A stretch of DNA of 64,000 nt from PALSA-1006 sp041660815. Lineage in GTDB: Bacteria; Pseudomonadota; Gammaproteobacteria; Burkholderiales; Gallionellaceae. The position numbers were made by a program, and so were the translations under genes. Location: contig JBAZVN010000002.1 in assembly GCA_041660815.1 (NCBI GenBank), positions 1 to 64,000 on the forward strand, given 5' to 3'. Every line of letters starts with the position of its first letter. Position 1 is the first letter of the stretch. This document shows positions 51,056-62,200 of this stretch, one piece after another. The notes beneath the pieces are model-generated. The model was given only the letters and a program-made list of their open reading frames with translations, was not told where the DNA came from and made no database searches.

Positions 51056-51271
51056 ATGGGTTCTATGAGTATTTGGCACTGGTTAATCGTATTGGTGGTT
51101 GTACTATTGGTGTTCGGCACTAAAAAATTGCGCAATATTGGCAGTGATTTGGGCGGAGCCGTTAAAGGATTTAAAGACGGCATGAAAAGCGGCGAAGAGG
51201 CTCCAGGCACTATGTCGCAAGACACTAAAACCATCGAAGGCGAAGCGAAAGAAAAAACGCAGGCTCACTGA
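51056..51271 (+). CDS. tatA: Sec-independent translocase subunit TatA
   Basis: A 71-residue protein that forms the pore of the Tat pathway. A single membrane helix (SIWHWLIVLVVVLLVFG) is followed by the amphipathic helix TKKLRNIGSDLGGAVKGFKDG, which has the hallmark FG hinge and basic start. The charged C-terminus is short. I take ATG 51056 (MGSMSIWHWL) with GGGGAA upstream; ATG 51065 is also possible. Next is tatB after 14 bases. Confidence 0.95.
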   Translation: MGSMSIWHWLIVLVVVLLVFGTKKLRNIGSDLGGAVKGFKDGMKSGEEAPGTMSQDTKTIEGEAKEKTQAH

Positions 51272-51285
51272 GCACGCGATCAATA

Positions 51286-51669
51286 ATGTTCGACATCGGA
51301 TTCTCAGAAATTTTGATGATTGCAGTCGTGGCGCTAATTGTCATCGGCCCGCAACGACTGCCGAAAGTTGCACGTACTCTGGGACATTTAATGGGGCGAA
51401 TGCAGCGCTATGCGAATGGTATTAAATCTGATATTACCCGCGAAATGTCACTGGATGAACTGCGTCAGTTTGAGCAAAAAGCCCGCGAGCAAGTGGATTC
51501 TGCAGAGCAATCGTTTAATCAGGTAACCCAAGAAATAGATAAGCAAATCAATCCGTTCCCCGAGCCTTCCAAAGTCACCAATCAATCACCGGTCAAACAT
51601 TTCAGTTCGGTTAACAAACCGCCTCCTGCGGTAAACACCCCCGTGCAGCAAACGCTGCACATTGATTAA
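51286..51669 (+). CDS. tatB: Sec-independent translocase subunit TatB
   Basis: A 127-residue Tat receptor subunit. The start MFDIGFSEILMIAVVALIVIGPQRLP is diagnostic of TatB (helix plus GP hinge), followed by a long amphipathic helix (KVARTLGHLMGRMQRYANGIKSDI) and a variable proline-containing tail. Its stop overlaps the tatC start by one base. With TatC it binds twin-arginine signal peptides. Confidence 0.95.
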   Translation: MFDIGFSEILMIAVVALIVIGPQRLPKVARTLGHLMGRMQRYANGIKSDITREMSLDELRQFEQKAREQVDSAEQSFNQVTQEIDKQINPFPEPSKVTNQSPVKHFSSVNKPPPAVNTPVQQTLHID

Positions 51670-52400
51670 TGGCAGACCACGAAAACTTCATTTCGCATTT
51701 GATCGAGCTACGCAATCGTCTGCTCAACTCAATTGTGGCGGTCATTGTAGTATTCGTATGTTTATTCCCGTGGGCGAGCGATTTGTATGCGTTGCTGGCA
51801 CAACCTATGTTAGCTAAGCTGCCCGCAGGCGGGCAAATGATCGCCACCGACGTCACCACGCCATTTTTTGTGCCAATGAAAGTCGCCCTGATGACGGCCT
51901 TTTTGATTTCTCTCCCTTATATTCTGTATCAAATCTGGCGTTTTGTGGCGCCGGGGTTATATGCCAACGAAAAACGCTGGGTTTTCCCTTTGGTAACAAC
52001 CAGTTTGCTACTATTTTTTAGCGGCATGTCCTTTGCCTATTTTGCAGTATTTCCAATCGTATTTGGTTTTATTACTGCCAGTGCGCCCGCCGGGGTGGCA
52101 GTGATGACCGATATTGACAAGTATTTAAGTTTTGTACTAAGTATGTTTGTGGCATTTGGCCTTACTTTTCAAGTACCTATCGCAGTTGTGCTATTGGTAA
52201 AAATGAATTTTGTTACTACACAAAAATTAAGAGAAATTCGACCTTATGTCATTGTGGGAGCTTTTGTCATTGGTGCAATTTTCACCCCGCCGGATGTGGT
52301 ATCGCAATTTATGTTGGCCATGCCCCTCTGGTTATTATATGAAGCAGGTATTGTAGTCGCGGGGTGGATCAGCAAAGCTAAACCACTGCCTACTAATTAA
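51669..52400 (+). CDS. tatC: Sec-independent translocase subunit TatC
   Basis: A 243-residue six-helix membrane protein, the core of the twin-arginine signal peptide receptor. The conserved SHLIELRNRLLNSI at the start, the ANEKRWVFPLV loop and VGAFVIGAIFTPPDVVSQF near the last helices are family marks. It ends the his-tat gene run and is followed 27 bases later by an intrinsic terminator. Confidence 0.97.
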   Translation: MADHENFISHLIELRNRLLNSIVAVIVVFVCLFPWASDLYALLAQPMLAKLPAGGQMIATDVTTPFFVPMKVALMTAFLISLPYILYQIWRFVAPGLYANEKRWVFPLVTTSLLLFFSGMSFAYFAVFPIVFGFITASAPAGVAVMTDIDKYLSFVLSMFVAFGLTFQVPIAVVLLVKMNFVTTQKLREIRPYVIVGAFVIGAIFTPPDVVSQFMLAMPLWLLYEAGIVVAGWISKAKPLPTN

Positions 52401-52426
52401 GCGGCTGGTGAATCAATGTTGTTAAA

Positions 52427-52450
52427 AAGACACAGCAGTGTCTTGTTTTT
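52427..52450 (+). terminator. Intrinsic terminator after tatC
   Basis: AAGACAC (52427-52433), loop agca, GTGTCTT (52438-52444) is a perfect 7-base-pair stem followed by GTTTTT. It ends the his-tat transcript and isolates the next gene. Confidence 0.85.
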
Positions 52451-52514
52451 GTATTAGAATTCGCGAGCCAGAAATTTTAGGCCGTGCTTGTTAATTGATC
52501 GAAGGAGTGGTTCC

Positions 52515-55500
52515 GTGAAGAAAACAATGAAAACATCTTTGTTGGCGCAGCAAAAAAATGCCGCGAAACGCACCGATAGTATCGATCTGTTAACTCCGGA
52601 AGCACCTGAGCATTATGCTCATAAATCTACTTTTCGGATGGGTGAGCCAACACTGGAAATAGCCACTCTAGAAAATGAAATAGCGCAAAAACTTCCTGCA
52701 GAACCGCTATTACTTGCACAGGCAAACTTGGTTGTGAGCGATGCAGGAACCCAAACTTGGCTACAAGCTTCTGCAGACACAAGTGAATCGGTAAATTATT
52801 CACCGCCTTACCTGGCAGAAGAAAAATCCGGCTCATTTTTTAGTGGCAGTTCATATTTGATGTACGGATTAGCAGCAGTAGGTGTGGGAGCGGTTGTTGC
52901 GGTAGCGACCAAATCTAAAAGTAAAACCAGTGTTGAAACTGTCACAGTGACAGGTACGGCAGTCGAGTTGGCAACAGGTGGGACGAAAAATGCTTCAATC
53001 GTAGCCGGTGCCAACGTCGTTGTAACCGATGCGGCAACAATTGCACAACTTACCCAAATAGATGCAAAAAATGGTTTAGGTGCATTGAATTACACAGCGA
53101 TTACAGACACTGCCGCTAATTTATCAGCAAGTACATATGTGTCTGCAGGCAAAAATGTTAGCGTTTCTAACGTGGCCAATCTTGCGCAGCTAGCTTCGAT
53201 TGCAGCGAAAAATACTGGCGGAACACTCAATTACACCAATATTTCAGACTCCTCCGCTAATCTTTTGAATGATACAGCTAGTTACCTCAGTAAATCGGGT
53301 GTGACCGTAACTGTCACCAACGCCTTGTCGCTGGAAAACTTTAATGTACTTAAAGCGCAAGTGAGCAACGGCTTAACTTACAGCATCAGCGACTCTACAA
53401 GTAATGTTTTAAATGAGCTGAATGGTGCGACTTCCTCTACTAAATTATCAAATGCAACAGCGGTAACTATTTTGGGTGACAGTACTACTCCAATAGACGT
53501 TGCGCAACTACTTGTGTTGAAGGGGGTAAATGGCAATACAACACCTATTGGTTGCGTTGTGAATGATACCGCTGCAAATTTAATTGCAAACGCAACAGTT
53601 GTGAGTGAAGCAACAGCCACTACTTCCGTGACCCCTGCGATAACTATGACAGATAGCCCATCTGCGCTAACGGTTGCCAACGTTAACACTTTGAAGGGTT
53701 TGAAAATAAACTCTGTCGATATGACAGCAGGTTATGGTTTGAGTGATTCTGCAGCTAATTTGTTGTCGGGTGTTACTTTATCAACAGGTACTTTAACTGG
53801 AATAGTGAGCAGCGCAACTTCATTGACGGTAAATGATGCATCCGCGCCACCGCTTACAATTTTGGAAGTAATCGCACTGCAAAATAAAGGTGCTATTTTT
53901 ACAAACGGCTATATTATCCAAGATACGATAAGCAACCTAAATCAGGCGGTTGGATTAACTCCGACAGATGCGCAAACATTGGCAATTAACAATGCCAATA
54001 GCATTGCCAGTCCGACGACTACGGACAATTTGTCCGTAGCTGAAGTTGTAAACTTGCTTCAACGAACTACTTTAACCGCAGCTTCTTATACAGTTAGCGA
54101 TACGGCAGAAAACTTACTGGCAAATCCAACTGCGGTACAAGGGGCGAGTTCTATCACTATCACTGGCATTACACCGACGCTTAGTTTGGCCGATGCCATT
54201 ACCCTTAAGTCGTTAAATAGTGGAAATGGCGCAGTTTCTGGTAACTATCTTATTAGTGAAAACTCAAGCGAATTGGTGCCAGCATTATTGGATGGAGCGA
54301 AGCTGGCGATTATATCAGCGGCCTCCTCAGTTAATTTATTAGATACGCCGCAGTTAACAGTGACAGATGTGTTGGCTTTAAGAGCTGCGAATTCAAATAC
54401 AAGTGGTTATGCGGTTAGTGACACCGGCGCAAATATTATGCAGGGTCTAGCATCTGATCCGGCAGCAATCAGCACTGCCAGTGCAGTTGGTGGAGTTGCA
54501 AAAGCAATAACAATATCGGATATACCCACTTTTACACTTGATCAGGCAGATTCGCTGCAGACATTTGTTACAAATTTGAAGATAGATATTTCTAACGGTT
54601 ATTATTTAAATGATGTGGCCGCAGAATTATTGCAGCAAACTGGAACAAGAGGAACTTGGATAGGAAATGCATCAAATATTATTGTTTCAGATGCGCCAGT
54701 TCTAACAATTGCTCAACTTAGTTCAATTTTAAGCAAAAACACAACTGTAGAAATAAGCTACAGTTTAAGCGATAGCGCTAGAAATATATGGAATAACTAC
54801 TATTCTGGATCTGCAACCTCAACAACTAAATCGTATATTGACAAAGCGTCGATTGTTTCTGGCGCAACGGTGGCAGTTAAAGCAAATGATTTAAACAGCT
54901 TATTAGCCACCTTGTCAGTGCAGGAGTTGAGTGATTTAAAGGCTATTAATGTATCTCTTGGTGCACATAATGTAACTGATAGTGCCGTAAATATGGCCGC
55001 CGCGCTTAATAATGACAGTTCAATTCTATCTTCCATACAGACCGCGACACAATTGAATGCGAGCGAAATAAGTAATACGCTCACATTGAGTGTGACGCAA
55101 ATGAAAAACTTAATAAATGGCTCAGCATTGTTAATTAGTAACGATACAATTGTAGTGGATCCATCAGTCTTTGGAGATCTCGGGGTATTGCGAGCATATG
55201 GTGGAAATGGAACGTTGACACTGAGTAGTTCAGGTAATGACCAGAGCGTTACGGTAGATTTGGGAACGTCGGCGGTAAAGACGGTTATGTTAAATGGGAC
55301 TGGGTTTCATTCCGTTACCGGAAGTAACAGTACGACTGTAAGCGAAACATTTGTGCTAAATGATGCCAGCACTAATTTTTCAAAAATTATCGGAGGAACA
55401 GATATTAGTGATGTATTGCGTTTAACCGCTAATCACAGCACACTCAATTTGGGTGAGTTTAATGTGGGAACGAATCCGACCCTTCAAGGAATTGAAAAAG

Positions 55501-55784
55501 TTGATTTAAAGACCGATACAGGCAGTAATACATTAACCCTGACTGCTGCTGATTTGTTTAATTTAAACAGCAACTTGATAGTAGACGGAGCAAATGGGTT
55601 AATCATTGATGCCGGAAGTAACGATGTAGTTTCCATTGGTGTTGGCGCTAGTGCGGGTCAATTTGCATTGAGCGGGACACAAGTGATAGATACAACAACC
55701 TACAACAAATACGTTGCTACTTACACTAACGGTACTGACCACTTGGTTGAAGTTTTGTTACAAAACGTGATTACGCCTACATAG
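52515..55784 (+). CDS. Large repeat-containing secreted-type protein (probable adhesin)
   Basis: A 1089-residue protein. Residues about 1-95 are polar; a hydrophobic helix follows near 117-133 (LMYGLAAVGVGAVVAVA), as in the N-terminal anchor region of some type I-secreted adhesins. From about residue 140 to 870 there are about twelve degenerate repeats, each with a motif like VSDTAANLLA or ISDSSANLLN, spaced some 45-75 residues apart. The final 200 residues (GNGTLTLSSSGNDQSVTVDLG, IEKVDLKTDTGSNTLTLTAADLF, then VDGANGLIIDAGSND) resemble the C-terminal secretion region of RTX-like/Bap-type proteins, so type I export is likely. Start is GTG 52515 with GAAGGAG seven bases upstream; a TTG at 52488 is possible but lacks a site. 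The transporter is not in the window. Confidence 0.8.
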   Translation: MKKTMKTSLLAQQKNAAKRTDSIDLLTPEAPEHYAHKSTFRMGEPTLEIATLENEIAQKLPAEPLLLAQANLVVSDAGTQTWLQASADTSESVNYSPPYLAEEKSGSFFSGSSYLMYGLAAVGVGAVVAVATKSKSKTSVETVTVTGTAVELATGGTKNASIVAGANVVVTDAATIAQLTQIDAKNGLGALNYTAITDTAANLSASTYVSAGKNVSVSNVANLAQLASIAAKNTGGTLNYTNISDSSANLLNDTASYLSKSGVTVTVTNALSLENFNVLKAQVSNGLTYSISDSTSNVLNELNGATSSTKLSNATAVTILGDSTTPIDVAQLLVLKGVNGNTTPIGCVVNDTAANLIANATVVSEATATTSVTPAITMTDSPSALTVANVNTLKGLKINSVDMTAGYGLSDSAANLLSGVTLSTGTLTGIVSSATSLTVNDASAPPLTILEVIALQNKGAIFTNGYIIQDTISNLNQAVGLTPTDAQTLAINNANSIASPTTTDNLSVAEVVNLLQRTTLTAASYTVSDTAENLLANPTAVQGASSITITGITPTLSLADAITLKSLNSGNGAVSGNYLISENSSELVPALLDGAKLAIISAASSVNLLDTPQLTVTDVLALRAANSNTSGYAVSDTGANIMQGLASDPAAISTASAVGGVAKAITISDIPTFTLDQADSLQTFVTNLKIDISNGYYLNDVAAELLQQTGTRGTWIGNASNIIVSDAPVLTIAQLSSILSKNTTVEISYSLSDSARNIWNNYYSGSATSTTKSYIDKASIVSGATVAVKANDLNSLLATLSVQELSDLKAINVSLGAHNVTDSAVNMAAALNNDSSILSSIQTATQLNASEISNTLTLSVTQMKNLINGSALLISNDTIVVDPSVFGDLGVLRAYGGNGTLTLSSSGNDQSVTVDLGTSAVKTVMLNGTGFHSVTGSNSTTVSETFVLNDASTNFSKIIGGTDISDVLRLTANHSTLNLGEFNVGTNPTLQGIEKVDLKTDTGSNTLTLTAADLFNLNSNLIVDGANGLIIDAGSNDVVSIGVGASAGQFALSGTQVIDTTTYNKYVATYTNGTDHLVEVLLQNVITPT

Positions 55785-56213
55785 CATTTTGTAATTTTTT
55801 AAAAGTTAAAAAAATAGGGAAACTCCCGCTTATTCGGCGAATGAGAAGGCTAAGGAATGCAGTTAAGATGCATTAAGAAATGCTGTAATTGAATATTGAA
55901 AGAAAGCTTGATAAATCAATGGGTTTTTAAAGATCTTAATATTTATATAACTTTTTGCTAAAGTTTTACTTGAAGCTGCCGATGTACACAACGACGAGGT
56001 GTGTATTTTCTTGCAGTTGTATTTTATTGATGTTTGATTCAAGTGTTGGAACAGAAAGAAATTTTGCGCAATTGATCATGTATCTAATTGATTAACAAGG
56101 CATTATTTTTATTTGGCCAGCAGAGACTATGTAGCTTCAGGTGCGCAAGCGCCAAAATTTTGAGATCAGTCTGGACGCAGACCTCTCACAACGAAAATAG
56201 GTAAGGTGAAAAA
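55785..56213 (+). other. Intergenic leader region between the two large repeat proteins
   Basis: A 429-base stretch without a gene that I can support. It is AT-rich near the left end, with ATTTTTTAA-aag-TTAAAAAAAT just after the stop codon, which may be a weak terminator. The right end contains two hairpins (GGTGC-gcaa-GCGCC at 56140-56153, and one at 56161-56188) in the apparent leader of the giant gene. No clear sigma-70 or sigma-28 promoter stands out. Confidence 0.6.
56161..56188 (+). promoter_or_regulatory. Hairpin in the leader of the giant repeat gene
   Basis: TGAGA (56161-56165) pairs with TCTCA (56184-56188), and inside that GTCT (56169-56172) pairs with AGAC (56179-56182), giving a stem with an asymmetric internal loop and hexaloop GGACGC. 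It ends 25 bases before the ATG and 14 bases before the ribosome-binding site. A regulatory RNA role is possible; I matched it to no known riboswitch. Confidence 0.4.
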
Positions 56214-59200
56214 ATGGCCCTTAAATTAACGACTTCCGCAACCACAAATTTGACGCTGACAGAAATTGCAGCACTTAACACAGCTCAAATAAGTGATTTG
56301 ACGACCAAGCAGGTAACCGGTTTGACGGGTGCCGAATTTGCGGCCATCTCCATCACTAGCCTCCCTTATTTAAATACCAGCAACGTTGCTGCCCTAACAG
56401 GTACCCATGTTGGGGGATTAACGGGTGCTCAGGCTGCTGTGCTAACAACCTCGCAACTTGGCGCGATTGAATCCAGCGACATTGCTTCGTTAAAAACCAG
56501 CCCGATTGCAGCATTAACGACTGCGCAACTGGCGGCGGGATTTAATGCTCAACAAATTATCGCGTTGACGCAAACACAGATTAAGGTGCTAACAACAAAT
56601 CAGTTGGTTAATTTAAATACTAGCCAGCTACAAGCGATTGAGCCCAAGGATTTGGGCTCGCTGACAACCCGTCAAATCCAGGCGTTAACTACAGCGCAAC
56701 TTAATTTGCTTACCTCCACGCAAGTGGGTGGAATTTCTGCAACTCAGATTAAACAACTGACCACCGCCCAATTGACGAATTTGGGTACAGATCAATTCGT
56801 TGCTTTGCCCAAAGCTGATATTTCAGCTCTGACTACCACCCAAATTGGATTTTTAACTTCCGCCCAATTTGGGGTGCTCACTACCGTTCAAGTTCCCGGT
56901 TTAAGTGCGGTTCAATTGGCTAAAACAACAACTGGCCAAGCAGCTGCGCTGACTAGCAGTCAGTTGGCCGCATTTACGGCTACACAAGTTAAAGCCTTTA
57001 ACACCGCACAAGTGGCTTTATTCAGTACCACGGTGATAGGTGGTTTGTCTCCCGCAAATTTTGCCAGTTTAAATACCGCGCAGATTGCCGTTTTGACTAC
57101 AGAACAAATTTTTAGTGGATTAACTACCGCGCAGTTTGCCAAGTTGACAGCGACACAAATTAAGGTAATGAGCAGCAATCAGCTGACGAATTTAACTACA
57201 GCACAATTACAATCTATTGCCAAGACAACGTTTGCAGGAATTAAAACAACCCAATTGACGGCATTGACCACAGCTCAAACTGCCTTGTTGACAACAACTC
57301 AGATCGCTGCTTTGTCTGGCACTCAGGTTAAGGTGTTAACGACGGATCAGCTGGTGAATTTAAGTACTACTCAAATTCAAGCTTTGGAAAATGTGGATTT
57401 GGCTGCTATAACGTCTACTCAAATTGGCTATTTAACCACCAGTCAGTTCCAAAGTTTAACCACTGTCCAGATTGGTGCATTGGTATTAAACCAAATTAAA
57501 GGCACGACTACCGGGCAGTTGCAGGTATTTGATACCAATCAAATCAATGCATTAACAAATGTGCAGATTCCAGGATTAACGACCAGTCAAGTGGGATTAC
57601 TGACTTCAACACAACTGGGTGTGTTGGCAGACAAGGTTGTAAAATTCACGACAAGACAAATTGCTGCGCTGACAACCGATCAAGTCAATACAGGATTATC
57701 TACACAACAGATTAAAGATTTTTCCGCGCAACAAATTAAAGCGCTTTCAACTAATCAGCTGACAAATTTAACCAGCAACCAGCTTCAGACAATCGAAAAA
57801 AATGATTTTGCAACCTTGCTCTCAACCCAAATTGCAGCGTTAACCACAGCTCAGATACAAGATTTAACTTCAACCCAAATTATTGCGTTGACGGGTACGC
57901 AAGCTAAAAAGTTAACTACAGACCAGGTAATCAATTTAACGACTGCGCAAATTCAACAGCTTGAAAAAACTGATTTAGCGAGCTTAACAACAACTCAAAT
58001 TGCCGTATTAACTTCAGCTCAATTCCAAAGCATTTTAACCACTCAAATTAGTGGGTTGACTGCAGCTCAAATGGGTGCCACCAATACGTCGCAAACCAAT
58101 GCCTTAAGCAGTACTCAAGTAGCAGCGCTATCGGCCACACAGGTAAAGGGCTACACTACTGCACAAGTGCAATTGTGGAACACAGATCAGATTGGTGCGC
58201 TGGATAAAGCCAAGCTCAATGCACTAAGTACCTCACAAATTGCCGCTTTAACAACTCAGCAAATTGCTAGTGGTTTCTCAACACAGCAAATAATAGACTT
58301 GAGTGCTACGCAAATTGCGGTATTGAATACCAATCAATTGACAAATCTGACTTCGTCTCAATTACAAGCGATTGAGAAAGCTGATTTCGCCGGTCTAAAA
58401 ACCAGTCAAATTGTCGGTTTAACCACTGCCCAAATTCAACTGTTAACAAGTGATCAAATAATTGCACTGACTGCAACACAAGTTAAAGTTTTCAGTACCA
58501 ATCAACTGATCAATCTAAGTACAACTCAAATTCAAACCTTTGAAAAGGGAGACTTGGCTGCGCTAACCACCATTCAAATTGGAGCGATGACCAGCAGTCA
58601 ATTTCAAAATATAACGACAGTACAAATTAGTTCGCTCACTGCAGCACAAATTCGCGCCACAAATACAGGGCAAACTCAAGCACTGGATAGCAATCAAGTA
58701 AGTGCACTAACAGCTAGTCAAGTTGCTGCCTTTTCAACTGCACAAGTTAATTTGTTGACAAGCTCAGTATTAAGTGCGTTATCTACCAAGGTATCTTCGT
58801 TTAATACCAGACAATTAGCGGCCTTGACGACTAACCAAATTAACCAAGGTTTAACCACAAGCCAAATTGTAGCTTTAACCGGAACTCAAGTAGCCTCGCT
58901 AAATACTGACCAATTAGTAAATTTAACTTCTGCGCAGCTTCAGGCGGTTGAAAAGGGAGACTTTGCTGCTCTTAAATCAAGCCAACTGCAGGCTTTGACA
59001 ACCACTCAAATTGGTTTGTTGACAACGACACAAATCGTTGCGCTCACAGGTACGCAGGCAGGGTTATTGACTACAGATCAGTTGGTACAATTGACTTCTG
59101 TTCAATTGACTGCGCTGGAAAAGGCAGACTTTGCGGCAATTAAGACCACGCACTTATCTTCGCTGACCAGCACACAAGTCAGTCAATTAACGACATCACA

Positions 59201-62200
59201 AATTGCTTCTTTGACCGCAGCTCAAGCCAAGATTTTGACAACAGATCAAATCGTTAATTTGAGTGCAGATCAAATAAAAGCTATTACTAAAACAATTGTT
59301 CCCAATTTAACTTCAGCGCAAGTTGGTGTGTTGACAACTAATCAGATGGCCGCATTAACCACGGTTCAATTGGTGGCGTTTAATTCAACACAAACCGCAG
59401 CGTTAACCAGCAACCAGGTGACCGGATTTTCAACGGTGCAGTTGGCTTCCTTGGCTAATGCCAATATTGATAATTTACAAGCTGATTTTGTGTCCAAGTT
59501 GACCACGGATCAATTTGCAGGGTTAACAAATAACCAGTTTGCAAGCATTACTTCGACTCAAATAGCCGCATTAACCTCTGCGCAGGTCGGTGCATTAACT
59601 ACGACAAAGATTGCAGCGCTAACCACAGCGCAGGCACAAGCTTTGACATCCAGTCAGATAGCGGCATTTACTGCTTCTGAAGCAGGAAGTGATCGCGGCG
59701 GTTCTGTATCAGTTGTTGGGACAATCGGATCTATCGCCACTAGAGCGTTTGCAGCTCTAAACACCACAGCAATTGCCGGGTTGAATTCAGATCAATTAAG
59801 CTGGATAACGACCAATCAGGTTGCCGCACTGACGACCACCCAAATGGGGGCAATTGAGACGCGCGATATCACCGCACTAACTTCGACGCAACTGTCTGCT
59901 TTGAACACAAAACAAATTGCAGCCTTGAGTGATATCCAAGTGCCGATCATATCAACCACCCAACTGCAACAGTTGTCGACCAGTCAAATTGGTGCATTGA
60001 CGACTACAAATGTAGCCGCATTAACCACAGCACAATTTAGCGCACTTCTAACTTCGCAGCTGGTTGCCTTTACAACAAGGCAAGTGAGTGCGATTGAAAC
60101 CACAGATTTAGTGGTGTTGGGAACGGATCAGTTTAGTGCTTTAACTTCAACGCAGATTGCGGGTTTGACAACTACTCAAGTTGCAAATATTACTTCTACT
60201 CAAGTCGCAGAAATGACCGCCAATCAATTTGGGGCCATGACAACGGCACAGTTTATTTTGCTGGGCGGAGCAGGAGGCTTTGGTACAACGATAAGCTCTT
60301 TGAAAACAACAATTATCGCAGCACTCTCGACCACGCAGATTGTAGCTTTAACCTCCGTTGAGTTGGGCGCTCTTACCAGTACACAAATTCCTGCGCTAAC
60401 CAATGCTCAATTGATTGCGCTGACAACTAGCCAAGCGCCTTCTTTGACCACTGCCTTTGTGTCGGCATTAACCAATGCTCAATTGGCCGCACTGGAAACA
60501 AGAGATATCACCTTATTCAATACCAGTTCAATTGCTGCGATTACCACTTCGCAACTGGCAAGTGGCTTAACGGCCAATCAGGTAGCCAACTTAAATACGG
60601 TACAGATTGGATCGTTAACAACTACACAAATTATTGCACTTACCAATAATCAACTGACAGCGCTAACCAGCAATCAAGCAGTTGGTTTAACATCGACACA
60701 GGTGGGTGCATTAACAACAGCGCAGCTGTACTACCCGCAGAATAGTACATTGGCACAAATCACATCAACCGCAGTATCTGGGTTGACCAGCGCACAAATT
60801 CAGGTTCTGTATAACGATCAGATTCGATCATTAACGACTGCGCAAAACTTGGGTTTAAGCACAACTCAAATTCAAGCGTTTACGACGTCTCAAGTGGGTG
60901 GTCTTACAACCTCTCAAATGGCCGGTTTTACGACAGGCCAGCTCAGCGCGTTAACCACGAATCAAATTGCAAATCTGGGTACAAGCAACTTTGCGGCCAT
61001 CACCAGTGCACAAATTAGTGCCCTGACGACAACTCAAATTGTGGCTTTGACGAATGAAGAAGTAATCGCATTCACAACGATACAAGCGCCCTGGTTAACT
61101 ACTGCCCAAGCGGCAGCGTTCACAACGACTCAGCTGCAAAATATGGAAGCAGTTGATATGGCAGCGATGAGTACAGCAGCTTTGACTGCGCTCAGCTCCG
61201 TGCCGACAATGACGACCACACAAATCGCCAATTTGACGACCACACAAATTACGTCAATGACGACTGCGCTGTCATCGTTTACTTCAACTCAGGCTGCAGC
61301 ATTGACTTCAACGCAAATTACGGCGTTTACAGCAAACAGTACAAATGTGAATACAGGGTTACAAGATCTAGGGACAGTAACAACTATTGCGACCAATGTT
61401 ATTGCAGGGCTGAATGCAACAGTGATTGCCGCTCTAAATACGAGCAACTTGTCGAGCTTAACGACCAGTCAGATTCAGGCACTAACAAGTGCACAAATCA
61501 GCTTTATTGAAACGGTGGATGTTACGGCTTTGGATTCGAATCAGCTAAATGCATTGACTACAATGCAGATCGCTGGCTTTACGGCAACTCAGATGCCAAA
61601 ATTGTCGACAACCCAAATGAGGTATGTCACAACGACCCAAATGGGCGCGTTAACGTCAACTCAGCTACAGGCTTTAAGCTCAATTCAAGCTGCGGTATTA
61701 ACAACTGTACAGTTGAATAGTCTTTCTTCGGTACAGATTGCTACCCTTGAAACCACAGATGTTTCTGTATTAACTTCAGTGCAACTGGGTGCAATTGCAA
61801 CCGGTTTGATAACGGCTCTGACGACAAGTCAATTAGCGGTTTTGAGTGCAAATCAAACAGTTGGATTAACTTCATCTCAGCTGGATTTAATGTCCGTAAA
61901 TCAAGTGGCTGCATTAGCAAATATCGATAATTTGGGCACCACTCCGCTGTTAATACTGGATTCTCAGCAAATTGCAGGGTTGACCACATCGCAAGTTGCT
62001 GCATTGACATCCACACAATTGGGCGTGCTGACAACTGATCAGATTCCTGGTTTGATTAATTCACAAATGGTGGCATTGACATCCAGACAGATGCCAAACT
62101 TAACTACTGCCTTAGTTTCTGCCTTGTCTAACGCTCAACTGGGCGCAATCGAAACTGCCGACATTAGCTTGCTTACAACCAGCGCAGTAGCTGTGTTGTC

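Noticed and set aside
56161..56188. Leader hairpin as a cyclic-di-GMP (GEMM) or mini-ykkC riboswitch
   Set aside because: The conserved core and loop sequences of these classes are not present. The ACG in the loop alone is not enough.
56960..57178. Minus-strand frames inside the giant repeat gene (also 61741-62034 and 62391-62621)
   Set aside because: They arise from the 24-base repeat read backwards, are short and lack ribosome-binding sites.
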